From an uncultured Christensenella sp. (GTDB lineage: Bacteria; Bacillota; Clostridia; Christensenellales; UBA1242): DNA of 64,000 nucleotides. A model generated the notes under the pieces. It saw only the letters and a program-made list of their open reading frames with translations. It was not told where the DNA came from and made no database searches. The stretch spans positions 1 through 64,000 of the forward strand of contig CASDOR010000014.1 in the NCBI GenBank assembly GCA_949282135.1. Reading direction: 5' to 3'. The position numbers were made by a program, and so were the translations under genes. Shown here piece after piece: positions 47,501-54,399 of the stretch (its first letter is position 1; each line of letters begins with the position of its first letter).

Positions 47501-47683
47501 TCCCCTAGTGTAGGAGGTAAAATCTCCGTTGTCGATAGACAAAGAACTTTCTTCATGAAAGTAATATGCTGCACTAGCGGTAAACAAATTAGCAAAACTA
47601 GCAATATTGCCAAACATAGCAATAGAAACAATAAGCATAAGTGCAACAATTATTTTTTTAGTAGAATTCGATAATGTTTTCAT
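44549..47683 (-). CDS. Giant membrane-anchored surface protein with CBM-like modules
   Basis: A protein of 1044 residues. The signal peptide covers residues 1 to about 39 (ending ASA). Four modules of about 200 residues start with a shared NGDF/NSDF/NNTF motif near 51, 256, 461 and 664. Each contains a later 'Y-x-L/V-S-V/L-W-I/A-K' strand and a 'A-x-F-D-D/N-V/I' ending (FFDNVEI, IIDDITL, FFDTISM, YFDDLTV), as in family 4/9-type carbohydrate-binding modules. A transmembrane helix follows (about 875-900), then a cytoplasmic coiled coil (about 925-1020). No LPXTG. An aaagga site fits ATG 47683. Likely role: glycan binding at the cell surface. Confidence 0.85.
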   Translation of the reverse strand: MKTLSNSTKKIIVALMLIVSIAMFGNIASFANLFTASAAYYFHEESSLSIDNGDFTSYTRGNETGTPFILGEDDGWTVSADASVVKGVINVEENDFRENNNYGLSENPSRSSEIDSKTDYYVLMFGSKIRSTARAESEEVTLSGATYYDVSLYAKALGSGLGTISVQVGNENATFNDISYQGWRKYHVLIATDDISSAPLKVTLGFTGSTTDSMNAVFFDNVEINEISNADFYETSASNNLLKVDLSEERKPSQSFINSDFENGDLTGFTTTSVDSIGVYSTEEINSRILSNFSDAEESNFASTFVNGNHYSLLLVNKDESATSSIESTEDNLITVPQHSYYKLTLLLKTGNLSDSGVTIALTPDNGELEEDDPMYVDEVSLTNQTSSSGLDSYNGFTKVTFYIKGGIDSENKFGIRLSLGEGSGWAIIDDITLLPISASEYSTSSALDFSSTYTNTSNISNGDFNLSDNESYNITYPLKPDDWTFTSNNTGDQGGIIRVEDKYFISDSNNFGNPDNPGYNDAYYVNGAPNENVLMVRTTGANDSYFTTESTTSLSAVTLDSTNTISKVFVGVKTLNNASAFIRIVDEDGKTIASFEDINTNNKWEMRYIYINNGVSALNFSVVVGVHGETNSNSNYAFFDTISMENAEEDITISDMTGPNSLYVDFLNNTFTSSTNFSGYESSDNNFNFRSTNTVKARSDARDNYVLQIENVDEYQTILSNYTYSLTADNYYEISVWIKSSIDWNLTTSDGGAYFELVNVDEDGNVVINEDEENKNKFINIVQESNSVDNGWVKYSMYILAHDDVNVKVLLGLGTIDNPTFGKAYFDDLTVQEISEETYAEQKANATTIVSDVIEITEDDPEEGNGDTTQQPINVWILVSSILLVVALLLAIAGFLIRRIPKNRTVTKTTPTEYSKSANDIDESGVKTRLKLQREKNLSELKKELDNLQKEYDELKAEYDKKLSADDDVDKNLYKEYTKKANKLIERIDYLNSAVVYLQDEENIKAEERREINKERQLVKEKSKKLNEIELQENNNETTKTNK

Positions 47684-47908
47684 ATTCAATCCTTTAAGCA
47701 ATTATTTTTACCAAGAAAAATGTGGTAAATCGTAACTACTGCATTATATAATAAAAGCAATTAAATTGCAATTAATTTTTGCCTTAATTTGCACTATTTA
47801 TTCTTTTTAATCCTTAAAAATAACAACGAGACACAAAACTTTGTATTAGTTCTTAAAAAACTACAAATTAATTAAATAGTTATGTATTGAAACGAGCATA
47901 ATAAAGTT

Positions 47909-48271
47909 ATGAAAGAAAAGCATAAATACATAATTTTTTTTATTCTATCAGGTTTTATAGGTCTAATTAATGGACTTTTTGGCGGAGGTGGCGGAATATT
48001 ATGCATACCTGTCTTAAAAAAATTACTTAAAATGGAAGATAGAGAAGCTCATGCAACTGCGGTTCTTGTTATGGCTATAGTTAGTATTCCAACTCTTATT
48101 ATTTATCTTTCCACTATTCAGTTTGACTTTAGTGAAGTGATTTTTGTGACTCTTGGCTCTCTAATTGGTGGACTCATAGGGATTTTGCTATTAAAGAAGT
48201 TTAGTAATAAGGTTATAAATATATTGTATATTATAGTCTTGTTTGCGTGTGCTATAAAGTGTTTTTTTTAA
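47909..48271 (+). CDS. TSUP (TauE/SafE) permease, first half-size subunit
   Basis: A protein of 120 residues with about four membrane segments. It has GLINGLFGGGGGILCIPVLKKLL near the start, the repeat signature of the TauE/SafE sulfite/anion exporter family. A full family member has two such halves (about 250 residues); the second is the next gene, 33 bases on. The two are likely to assemble together. A CATAAT box ends seven positions before the ATG, so the start may be leaderless, though no clear -35 is present. Substrate unknown. Confidence 0.85.
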   Translation: MKEKHKYIIFFILSGFIGLINGLFGGGGGILCIPVLKKLLKMEDREAHATAVLVMAIVSIPTLIIYLSTIQFDFSEVIFVTLGSLIGGLIGILLLKKFSNKVINILYIIVLFACAIKCFF

Positions 48272-48304
48272 GGTTTATAAAAAGAAAGAATATGAGGTGA
48301 GTTT

Positions 48305-48673
48305 ATGTTTTTAACTTTAGTTATAATAGGACTTTTGTCAGGAATACTTGGAAGTATGGGACTTGGGGGCGGAACTGTTCTTATTCCGCTACTAAGTTTC
48401 GTTGGAATTTCGCAAAAGAATGCACAACTTATAAATATTTTTTCTTTTGTTGTAATGGCTTTTTTTATTTTATATTTTAATATAAAAAGTGGGCTTATAA
48501 AACTTTTTCCCGCTCTTGCCTTATCATCAATTGGTCTTGTTACTTCAATTATATCATCACTATTTGTGCGTGAGATAGATAATAATATTCTTAAAATTAT
48601 TTTTGGTATTTTTTTGCTCGTGGTAGGTATTGTAGAATTAGTAGGCTTTATCATAAAAAACAAAAGCAAATAA
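48305..48673 (+). CDS. TSUP (TauE/SafE) permease, second half-size subunit
   Basis: A protein of 122 residues with about four membrane segments and its own copy of the signature (GILGSMGLGGGTVLIPLLSF). A gaggtga site precedes the ATG. It probably forms a heterodimer with the preceding protein, together equal to one full TSUP permease. Confidence 0.85.
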   Translation: MFLTLVIIGLLSGILGSMGLGGGTVLIPLLSFVGISQKNAQLINIFSFVVMAFFILYFNIKSGLIKLFPALALSSIGLVTSIISSLFVREIDNNILKIIFGIFLLVVGIVELVGFIIKNKSK

Positions 48674-48736
48674 AAAATTCTTTACATTTATCAAAAAATC
48701 GTGTAGTATAATTCATGTATTTTAGGAGGCAATATC

Positions 48737-48904
48737 ATGGTTGATAAAGAAAAATGTATTGGATGTGGTGCTTGCGAAGGTGTTTGTCCAGTAGGGGCAA
48801 TAACAATTGTTGATGGAAAATCGCAAATTGATCCAGAAAAATGTATTAAATGTCATACTTGTGAAGGGATTTGTCCAGTCGAGGCAATTAAGATAGAAGA
48901 GTAA
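48737..48904 (+). CDS. Two-cluster [4Fe-4S] ferredoxin (55 aa)
   Basis: A clostridial-type ferredoxin with two CxxCxxCxxxCP motifs: C7, C10, C13, C17 followed by Pro, and C36, C39, C42, C46 followed by Pro. Each cluster binds one [4Fe-4S] centre; the protein carries low-potential electrons in the cytoplasm. A strong aggagg site precedes the ATG and a TATAAT lies about 25 bases upstream. The size and internal repeat are normal for the family. Confidence 0.96.
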   Translation: MVDKEKCIGCGACEGVCPVGAITIVDGKSQIDPEKCIKCHTCEGICPVEAIKIEE

Positions 48905-48940
48905 CAAGTTTTGTAACGTGAATTTTAGAGGGAGAATAGT

Positions 48941-50455
48941 TTGGAAAATTTAGCAATTATAGATATAAGTAGCAATAAAATAGATTTGGTTATCGCAGCT
49001 TTCACCAACTCGGGCAATTTTACCGTGACTTATTCTACGAGTGAGCAGGTAAGGCTAATTGAAGATTTTGACGGTGAAGGGATGCTAAAGTCTAGTAAAA
49101 GTAACGAGGCAATTTCAATTCTTAAGACCTACAAAGTGATTTGTCAAATGAAAAAAGCATCAAACATTATTGTTTACACTACAGAGAGAATAAAGAGTTT
49201 GAAAAACTATCGTAGTTTTATAGATGAAGTTTATAATAGTGTTGGTTTTAAAGTAAATATCTTAGATGAGGATACCGAAATTACATCTCTATATTCTGGA
49301 GTTGTGAATTCTTTAGATTTGCCAAAAGGTATTATTGTAAATATCACTGGTGATAGTGTTAGATTTGTTGAGTATAATAGAAGAAATATCTTAAATCAGG
49401 CTATTTTGCCATTAGGCACTTATGAAATTGCAAAAGTTATGGATGAGGAGAAAAATACAGAAAAAGCACTTGTACTTATGAAAGATAGGTTTAGTAAAGC
49501 TTTAGAAAGTATACCTTGGTTAAAAGAGGTAGATGAGGAATATGCTTTTATTGGTACTGGAAATGCGTTTTTTAATGTAGGTGCGCTTTCTAGGAAAATA
49601 AGAAAATATCCTGTTGATTTACCTCACAATTATGAACTAAGTTTTGAAGATTATGAAAAAGTTTACGACCTTATTAAGACTACTGAAATTGATAAAACTA
49701 AAAAAATTAAGGGCATATCAAATGACCGTGCGGACATTTTTGCAAGTGGTCTTAGCATGATTAAGGCTCTTTATGAATGTTTAGGACTTAGGACTTGTGT
49801 GCTGTCCTCACGAGGTATGAAGGAAGGTTTTATTTATTCTAACATAGTTGCATCTAGTGGAGATAAGCCAATTTCAGATATTTTAGGTTTTAGTCTTGAT
49901 AATATTGAGGCGTACTATGATGAGGAAAATAGTAATAATGCAAAACAAGTGGGAAATTTAGCATTAATTCTATTTAGACAGTTAAAAGTACTTCATAAGC
50001 TTCCAAGAAATTATATAAAAGTGCTTAGAATTGCATCAGTTTTATATGATTGTGGCAAGAGGATTAGTTTCTATAATCATGAAAAGAATAGTTTTAGCAT
50101 AATACTAAATTCTGATATTTTAGGTGCAACACACAGGGAAATCGTACTTGCGTCCTTCGTTGCATCAAGTCAAAATCTAAATGATTTTAGTTTAGCGGAA
50201 TGGATAAAATATAAAGATTTGCTTCTTGATGAAGACCTTGAAGCAATGAGAAAACTTGCAGTAATTGTTAGACTTGCTAAAGCATTTGATAAAACAGAAC
50301 GCGGAGTTGTTCAAGACGTTAGTTGTGATATTTTAGGTGATTCAGTTATTATGAAGACAATTATTACAATGGAAGCAGATATTGAAATTAAAGAGGCATT
50401 AAAGACTGCTCAAGATTTTAAAAAAGTATATAAAAAGTCTCTTGAGGTTTTGTAA
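48941..50455 (+). CDS. Ppx/GppA-family protein with degenerate catalytic motifs
   Basis: A protein of 504 residues with the exopolyphosphatase/guanosine pentaphosphatase layout: two ASKHA-type domains (residues 1-300) and an HD-like C-terminal domain. Key motifs have diverged. The first phosphate loop is DISSNKIDL (canonical DxGSNSxRL); the second is NITGDSVRF (canonical DIGGGSxE); the HD pair in the C-terminal domain reads LYDCG instead of LHDIG. The glutamate in EDTEITSLYSGV is kept. Catalysis is therefore doubtful; a regulatory or polyphosphate/ppGpp-binding role is possible. The start is TTG 48941 with an agaggga site. Confidence 0.8.
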   Translation: MENLAIIDISSNKIDLVIAAFTNSGNFTVTYSTSEQVRLIEDFDGEGMLKSSKSNEAISILKTYKVICQMKKASNIIVYTTERIKSLKNYRSFIDEVYNSVGFKVNILDEDTEITSLYSGVVNSLDLPKGIIVNITGDSVRFVEYNRRNILNQAILPLGTYEIAKVMDEEKNTEKALVLMKDRFSKALESIPWLKEVDEEYAFIGTGNAFFNVGALSRKIRKYPVDLPHNYELSFEDYEKVYDLIKTTEIDKTKKIKGISNDRADIFASGLSMIKALYECLGLRTCVLSSRGMKEGFIYSNIVASSGDKPISDILGFSLDNIEAYYDEENSNNAKQVGNLALILFRQLKVLHKLPRNYIKVLRIASVLYDCGKRISFYNHEKNSFSIILNSDILGATHREIVLASFVASSQNLNDFSLAEWIKYKDLLLDEDLEAMRKLAVIVRLAKAFDKTERGVVQDVSCDILGDSVIMKTIITMEADIEIKEALKTAQDFKKVYKKSLEVL

Positions 50456-50476
50456 TTTTAGTTTCAATTTTTACAC

Positions 50477-50508
50477 AAAAAACTTACTTTTCAAAAAGTA
50501 GGTTTTTT
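50477..50508 (+). terminator. Rho-independent terminator
   Basis: A 13-bp stem with one G-T pair (50477-50489 with 50496-50508) ending in a T-run. Confidence 0.87.
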
Positions 50509-50693
50509 CTTTTGTTGGGGTGTTTTTATCAAGTTTTTAGTTTTCTTATTATTTTTTGAGCAATAAAGTTATACGTTTACCTTATAAAATGTGAAAAGTT
50601 ATGGTAAAAATATATAAATAAATATAAATTGCTTTATTTTGCTTTTTTTATGTAGGAATTTTTGATATACTCATTACAAGTAGAGGTTAAAAT

Positions 50694-51704
50694 ATGTCTT
50701 TTTATGAACTTTGTATTGATTTAGGCAGTAATTATACAACAATTTATAAAAAAAATGTTGGCATTGTGCTTAGGGAACCAACACTTGCTCTCATTGAAAC
50801 TGGCACAAAAACTTCAAAAGTGACAAAGATGGGTTTAGAAGCTGAACGTATGATAGGTAAGACAGCGGAAGATGAGGTTGTTGTAAGATCTGTTGTCGAG
50901 GGGGTTATTAAAAATATTGATATAACTAAAAAAATATTGACCTATTTTTTATCAAAAGTAGCTCCTTATAAACTCGTGAAACCTGCAATAAAAGTTATTG
51001 TTTGTTTACCTGTAGGGCTACAGGAAAATGAATACGAAGACTATAAAAAGCTATTTTATTCAATAGGCTTTGCAAAAATAAATTTTGTTTATAATGAGGT
51101 TTGCACAAGTCTTGTTGACTCCCCATATTTTAGTTTTAATAAAGTTTGTATGCTTGTTAATATTGGTGCCGGGAAGACTGAAATTGCTTCTGTTGTTAAT
51201 GGCAAAATTTTATCTGCTTGTTCTTTAAATGTTGGGGGTAATTTAATAGATAATTCTATAATTGACCATTTACAAAAAACTAAAGGCTATACATTGAGTC
51301 CTTTTTCGACACAGAAATTAAAAAGAGAAATTGGGAGCTTGTATGAGACAGACAAAAGTAGTATGGAAGTTTTTGTACAAGACGCAACTGTTAATTCTCA
51401 GATTCCAGTGGTTATTACTGCTAAAGATATATTACAGCCTATTTATGAAAACTATTTTAAAATAGTACAAGCAATTCAAGCTTTTTTTAACGAGTGTAGC
51501 AGTGAGACTGCAGAAGATATAAAAAATGAGGGGATTATTCTTTATGGAGGTGCTTCTCAAATTACTGGATTAGAAAAATTTTTTAAAAAGATTTTGAATA
51601 TGTCTGTTTTTGTGTTAGATAATCCAGAAGTTTGTGCGGTGCTTGGAGGAGAAAAGCTTTTTAGCAACTATAATCTACTTGAACAAATTATTGAAGAAAA
51701 TTAA
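50694..51704 (+). CDS. MreB-like actin-family protein
   Basis: A protein of 336 residues with the actin-ATPase motifs: phosphate 1 IDLGSNYTTIYKK (residues 8-20), GIVLREPTLALI as in MreB, phosphate 2 LVNIGAGKTEIASV (about 157, canonical DIGGGTT), and the adenosine loop GIILYGGASQITGLE (about 281). It stands where mreB does in the Bacillus mreBCD-minCD-spoIVFAB cluster, but the sequence is divergent and mreC/mreD are missing. It probably forms membrane-associated filaments for shape or polarity. The start has an agagg site. Confidence 0.82.
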   Translation: MSFYELCIDLGSNYTTIYKKNVGIVLREPTLALIETGTKTSKVTKMGLEAERMIGKTAEDEVVVRSVVEGVIKNIDITKKILTYFLSKVAPYKLVKPAIKVIVCLPVGLQENEYEDYKKLFYSIGFAKINFVYNEVCTSLVDSPYFSFNKVCMLVNIGAGKTEIASVVNGKILSACSLNVGGNLIDNSIIDHLQKTKGYTLSPFSTQKLKREIGSLYETDKSSMEVFVQDATVNSQIPVVITAKDILQPIYENYFKIVQAIQAFFNECSSETAEDIKNEGIILYGGASQITGLEKFFKKILNMSVFVLDNPEVCAVLGGEKLFSNYNLLEQIIEEN

Positions 51705-51803
51705 ATAATAAGACTAATTTTGTCAAAAGGGGAAAAGTAAGATGTTTTTACATTTTACTTTTTTTTGATTTTAGGTAGCATTATTATAGTTTAGAGGGGA
51801 GAT

Positions 51804-52598
51804 ATGGCAAGAAAAATTGTTCTTACAAGTGGAAAAGGTGGGGTTGGTAAAACGACTATTTGTGCTAATCTTGGTGTTGCTCTTGCAAGGTTAAATAAAA
51901 GAGTAGTATTAGTAGATGTGGATATTGGACTAAATAACCTTGATGTGGTGACTGGGATTGAAAACAAGATAGTTTACGATATAGTAGATGCTATTGAAGG
52001 TAAGTGCAGGGTAAAACAAGCTTTAGTACAAGATGTTAATTATCCGAATTTATATGTTATGCCATCTGCCCATTCCTACAATAAGTCACAGGTAACTAAG
52101 GAAAATGTAAAAAAGGTTATTGATACATTAAATGATTATTTTGACTTTATTTTAATTGATTGTCCAGCTGGGATAGATGAGCCTTTTAAACGAGCTGTTT
52201 ATGGGGCAGAGGAAGCTTTGGTTGTTGTAACTCCTCATGTGTCTAGCCTAAGAGATGCGGACAAAGTTTTAATGTTACTTAATAGTTTTAATATTCAAGA
52301 TTACTCGCTTGTTGTTAATAGAGTTAGGGGAGATATGATTCTTGATAAGGAAATGATTGATAGCAAAAAAATTTCCGAAATACTAGACACTAGACTATCT
52401 GGCATTATTCCAGAGGATGACAATATCACCACATTTTTATCTATAGGTAGAACTGTAAATAAGGGATGTGAATCTTATCTTGCCTTTAACATGCTAGCAA
52501 AAAACTTGCTGGGGGAAAGTAGTAAAATTTATGATTGCACTGAAAAATACAAGGGAATTTTTGGTTTTATAAAAAGAGCAATAAGGAGAAAAGTATGA
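51804..52598 (+). CDS. minD: Septum site-determining ATPase MinD
   Basis: A protein of 264 residues. The deviant Walker A motif GKGGVGKTT is at residues 10-18, DVDIGLNNLDVVTG is switch I, and FILIDCPAGID is the Walker B/switch II. The C-terminal amphipathic membrane-targeting helix is present (GIFGFIKRAIRRKV). MinD cycles on the membrane to keep the division site at midcell, normally with MinC as the FtsZ inhibitor. The ATG follows a gagggga site. minE overlaps its stop codon by 4 bases. No minC is in the neighbourhood. Confidence 0.96.
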   Translation: MARKIVLTSGKGGVGKTTICANLGVALARLNKRVVLVDVDIGLNNLDVVTGIENKIVYDIVDAIEGKCRVKQALVQDVNYPNLYVMPSAHSYNKSQVTKENVKKVIDTLNDYFDFILIDCPAGIDEPFKRAVYGAEEALVVVTPHVSSLRDADKVLMLLNSFNIQDYSLVVNRVRGDMILDKEMIDSKKISEILDTRLSGIIPEDDNITTFLSIGRTVNKGCESYLAFNMLAKNLLGESSKIYDCTEKYKGIFGFIKRAIRRKV

Positions 52599-52837
52599 AA
52601 CTTGACAAAAAAACCATTATAAGATTAAAAGATATTTTAAAGCAAGATAAAGAAAATGTTTCTCGTCCACTTTTATCTTTAATAAAAAGTGATGTTTATT
52701 CGGTTTTTTCTAATTATTTTGAGACAAAGTTAGAAGATGTTGAAATTATCTACTATGTTGGAGATGATAACAAATACCATTTTGACGTTCGTGTTTTGGC
52801 ACAAAGACCAAAAAAAATGAATTTTTTGAGTGTTTAA
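52595..52837 (+). CDS. minE: MinE-like topological specificity factor
   Basis: A protein of 80 residues. Residues 1-20 are a basic N-terminal segment. Residues 25-73 (LSLIKSDVYSVFSNYFETKLEDVEIIYY...FDVRVLAQRP) align by pattern with the MinE dimer domain 'DILxVIxKYVxIDxExVxVxLE...LELNVxLP'. MinE stimulates MinD ATPase and drives its oscillation. The ATGA overlap with minD and an aaggag site support co-translation. The fit is by position and pattern; identity to classical MinE is low. Confidence 0.8.
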   Translation: MKLDKKTIIRLKDILKQDKENVSRPLLSLIKSDVYSVFSNYFETKLEDVEIIYYVGDDNKYHFDVRVLAQRPKKMNFLSV

Positions 52838-52873
52838 CTCATTTTTTTAAAACACCAAACATACATTTTTAAT

Positions 52874-53452
52874 ATGAAAAGTTTCTTTAGGAAAGTTGGG
52901 TTTTTTTTTAAAAAATATCTCACTATAGTTATTATAGCCTTTATTTTTTTGTTTCTTTTTATATGTGATAAAATACCTACTAATACAGGCAACAAGATTA
53001 TGGATAATTTAAAATCTATTGCGACAAGCTTTACTCCAACAACTGATCTATTTGACGATGGTAGTGAAGTATCTTTTGTATCTTATTTTTTTGGTATGCA
53101 CCTAGCAAAAAGCGAAGAAAAGGCAGAATTTTATCATCCGACCACTCAAGAAAACATGTCAAGTAGTGATGATTTCCTAGCTTATAATTATGATGGCGTG
53201 ATTTTGGCTTTGTCTCCTGGGGTGGTTAGAGCTGTAGGTTACACGACAAATAATGAAAAATATATTGAAATTGAACATTTTGAAGGGTATGTGTCAAGGT
53301 ATGTTGGTCTAAATACTGTTGGGGTAACAACTGGAGATAAGGTCAATGCTAAAAATCCAATTGGCATAGTTTCAAGTGGTAAGACCGTTAGAATTTATTT
53401 ACACAAAAATAACGATATTGTTAAAACTAGCGAAATAGAATGGAAAGATTAA
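52874..53452 (+). CDS. SpoIVFA-like membrane protein with a degenerate M23/LytM domain
   Basis: A protein of 192 residues. A basic start and one transmembrane helix (residues about 15-32) are followed by an extracytoplasmic region. The C-terminal part (from about residue 98) has the LytM/M23 strand pattern: AYNYDGVILALSPGVVRAVGYT, IEIEHFEGYVSRYVGLNTVGV and GDKVNAKNPIGIVSS, but it lacks the zinc-binding HxH set. Its position directly before spoIVFB fits SpoIVFA, which holds the SpoIVFB protease inactive until engulfment is complete. It overlaps the next gene by 13 bases. Confidence 0.8.
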   Translation: MKSFFRKVGFFFKKYLTIVIIAFIFLFLFICDKIPTNTGNKIMDNLKSIATSFTPTTDLFDDGSEVSFVSYFFGMHLAKSEEKAEFYHPTTQENMSSSDDFLAYNYDGVILALSPGVVRAVGYTTNNEKYIEIEHFEGYVSRYVGLNTVGVTTGDKVNAKNPIGIVSSGKTVRIYLHKNNDIVKTSEIEWKD

Positions 53453-54297
53453 AAATAAAAGTTCATATAACCTTTATTATTTTTGCTTGTTTACTTATTT
53501 ACTTTGGTCAAGGTTTCTTATTTATAAATTATGTTTTGGTGATTTTCTTACATGAACTTTCACATGCTCTTGTTGCAAGAAAACTAGGCTATAACATAAA
53601 AAGTATTAAACTTATTCCGTTTGGAATTAGTCTTAACTTAGCTTCTTGTAAAATGGAAGCAGGGGATGAAATAAAAATAGCAATTGCAGGTCCTCTTTGT
53701 AATCTTATTTTATGTCTTTTTTGTTTTGCTCTTTGGTGGCTGATACCTGAAAGTTATAATTTTACATATTTATTTGGTTATGCAAATTTTATTACTTGCG
53801 TTTTTAATCTTTTACCAGCATTTCCTCTAGATGGGGGAAGAGTCTTTAGAGGGTTTATTAAGCTAAAGTCAAATGAAAGTGATGCTATAAAATATTGTAA
53901 AATTGTAAACGTTATTCTTGCTATTTTACTACTCATTATGTTTATTATGTCTCTTTTTATTAAACCAAATCTTACATATTTATTTGTAATATTTTGTGTT
54001 CTTTCTGGTCTTAGTACAAAAAATATAGAGGACAAGTACACTTTTATAAATTTTTCTAGTGTCAAAAAACATAAAAAAGTTGTTAAAATAAAAAATCTAA
54101 GGGTGGATGATAACGAAAGACTTTATAAAATATGTAGATATCTAGACAATTTTTCATATCTTAATTTATATGTTTATAGTAGCACAGAAAATTTAGTAAA
54201 AATAATTAGCGAAAATGAGTACCTTTTTATGCTTGAAAAATATCCAGCTTCAATCACTTTTAGAGAGATCTTAAAACTAAATAAGGGCACTTTTTAG
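53440..54297 (+). CDS. spoIVFB: SpoIVFB-like intramembrane metalloprotease (site-2 protease family)
   Basis: A protein of 285 residues with about six transmembrane segments. The zinc motif HELSH is at residues 38-42, within a hydrophobic helix; the third ligand motif NLLPAFPLDGGR (Asp131) is present. A C-terminal cytoplasmic part (from about 205) corresponds to the CBS-like domain of SpoIVFB. In Bacillus it cleaves pro-sigma-K in the mother cell. The neighbouring SpoIVFA-like gene and cluster order support the name. The substrate in this organism is inferred. Confidence 0.88.
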   Translation: MERLKIKVHITFIIFACLLIYFGQGFLFINYVLVIFLHELSHALVARKLGYNIKSIKLIPFGISLNLASCKMEAGDEIKIAIAGPLCNLILCLFCFALWWLIPESYNFTYLFGYANFITCVFNLLPAFPLDGGRVFRGFIKLKSNESDAIKYCKIVNVILAILLLIMFIMSLFIKPNLTYLFVIFCVLSGLSTKNIEDKYTFINFSSVKKHKKVVKIKNLRVDDNERLYKICRYLDNFSYLNLYVYSSTENLVKIISENEYLFMLEKYPASITFREILKLNKGTF

Positions 54298-54399
54298 TAT
54301 AAAATTGCGGAAAAATTAAAAACAACGTTAATTTTGCTTAACAAAAAATAATTTATCTTGTACAATATTTCTAGCATATAAAATTAAGGAAAAAATATT

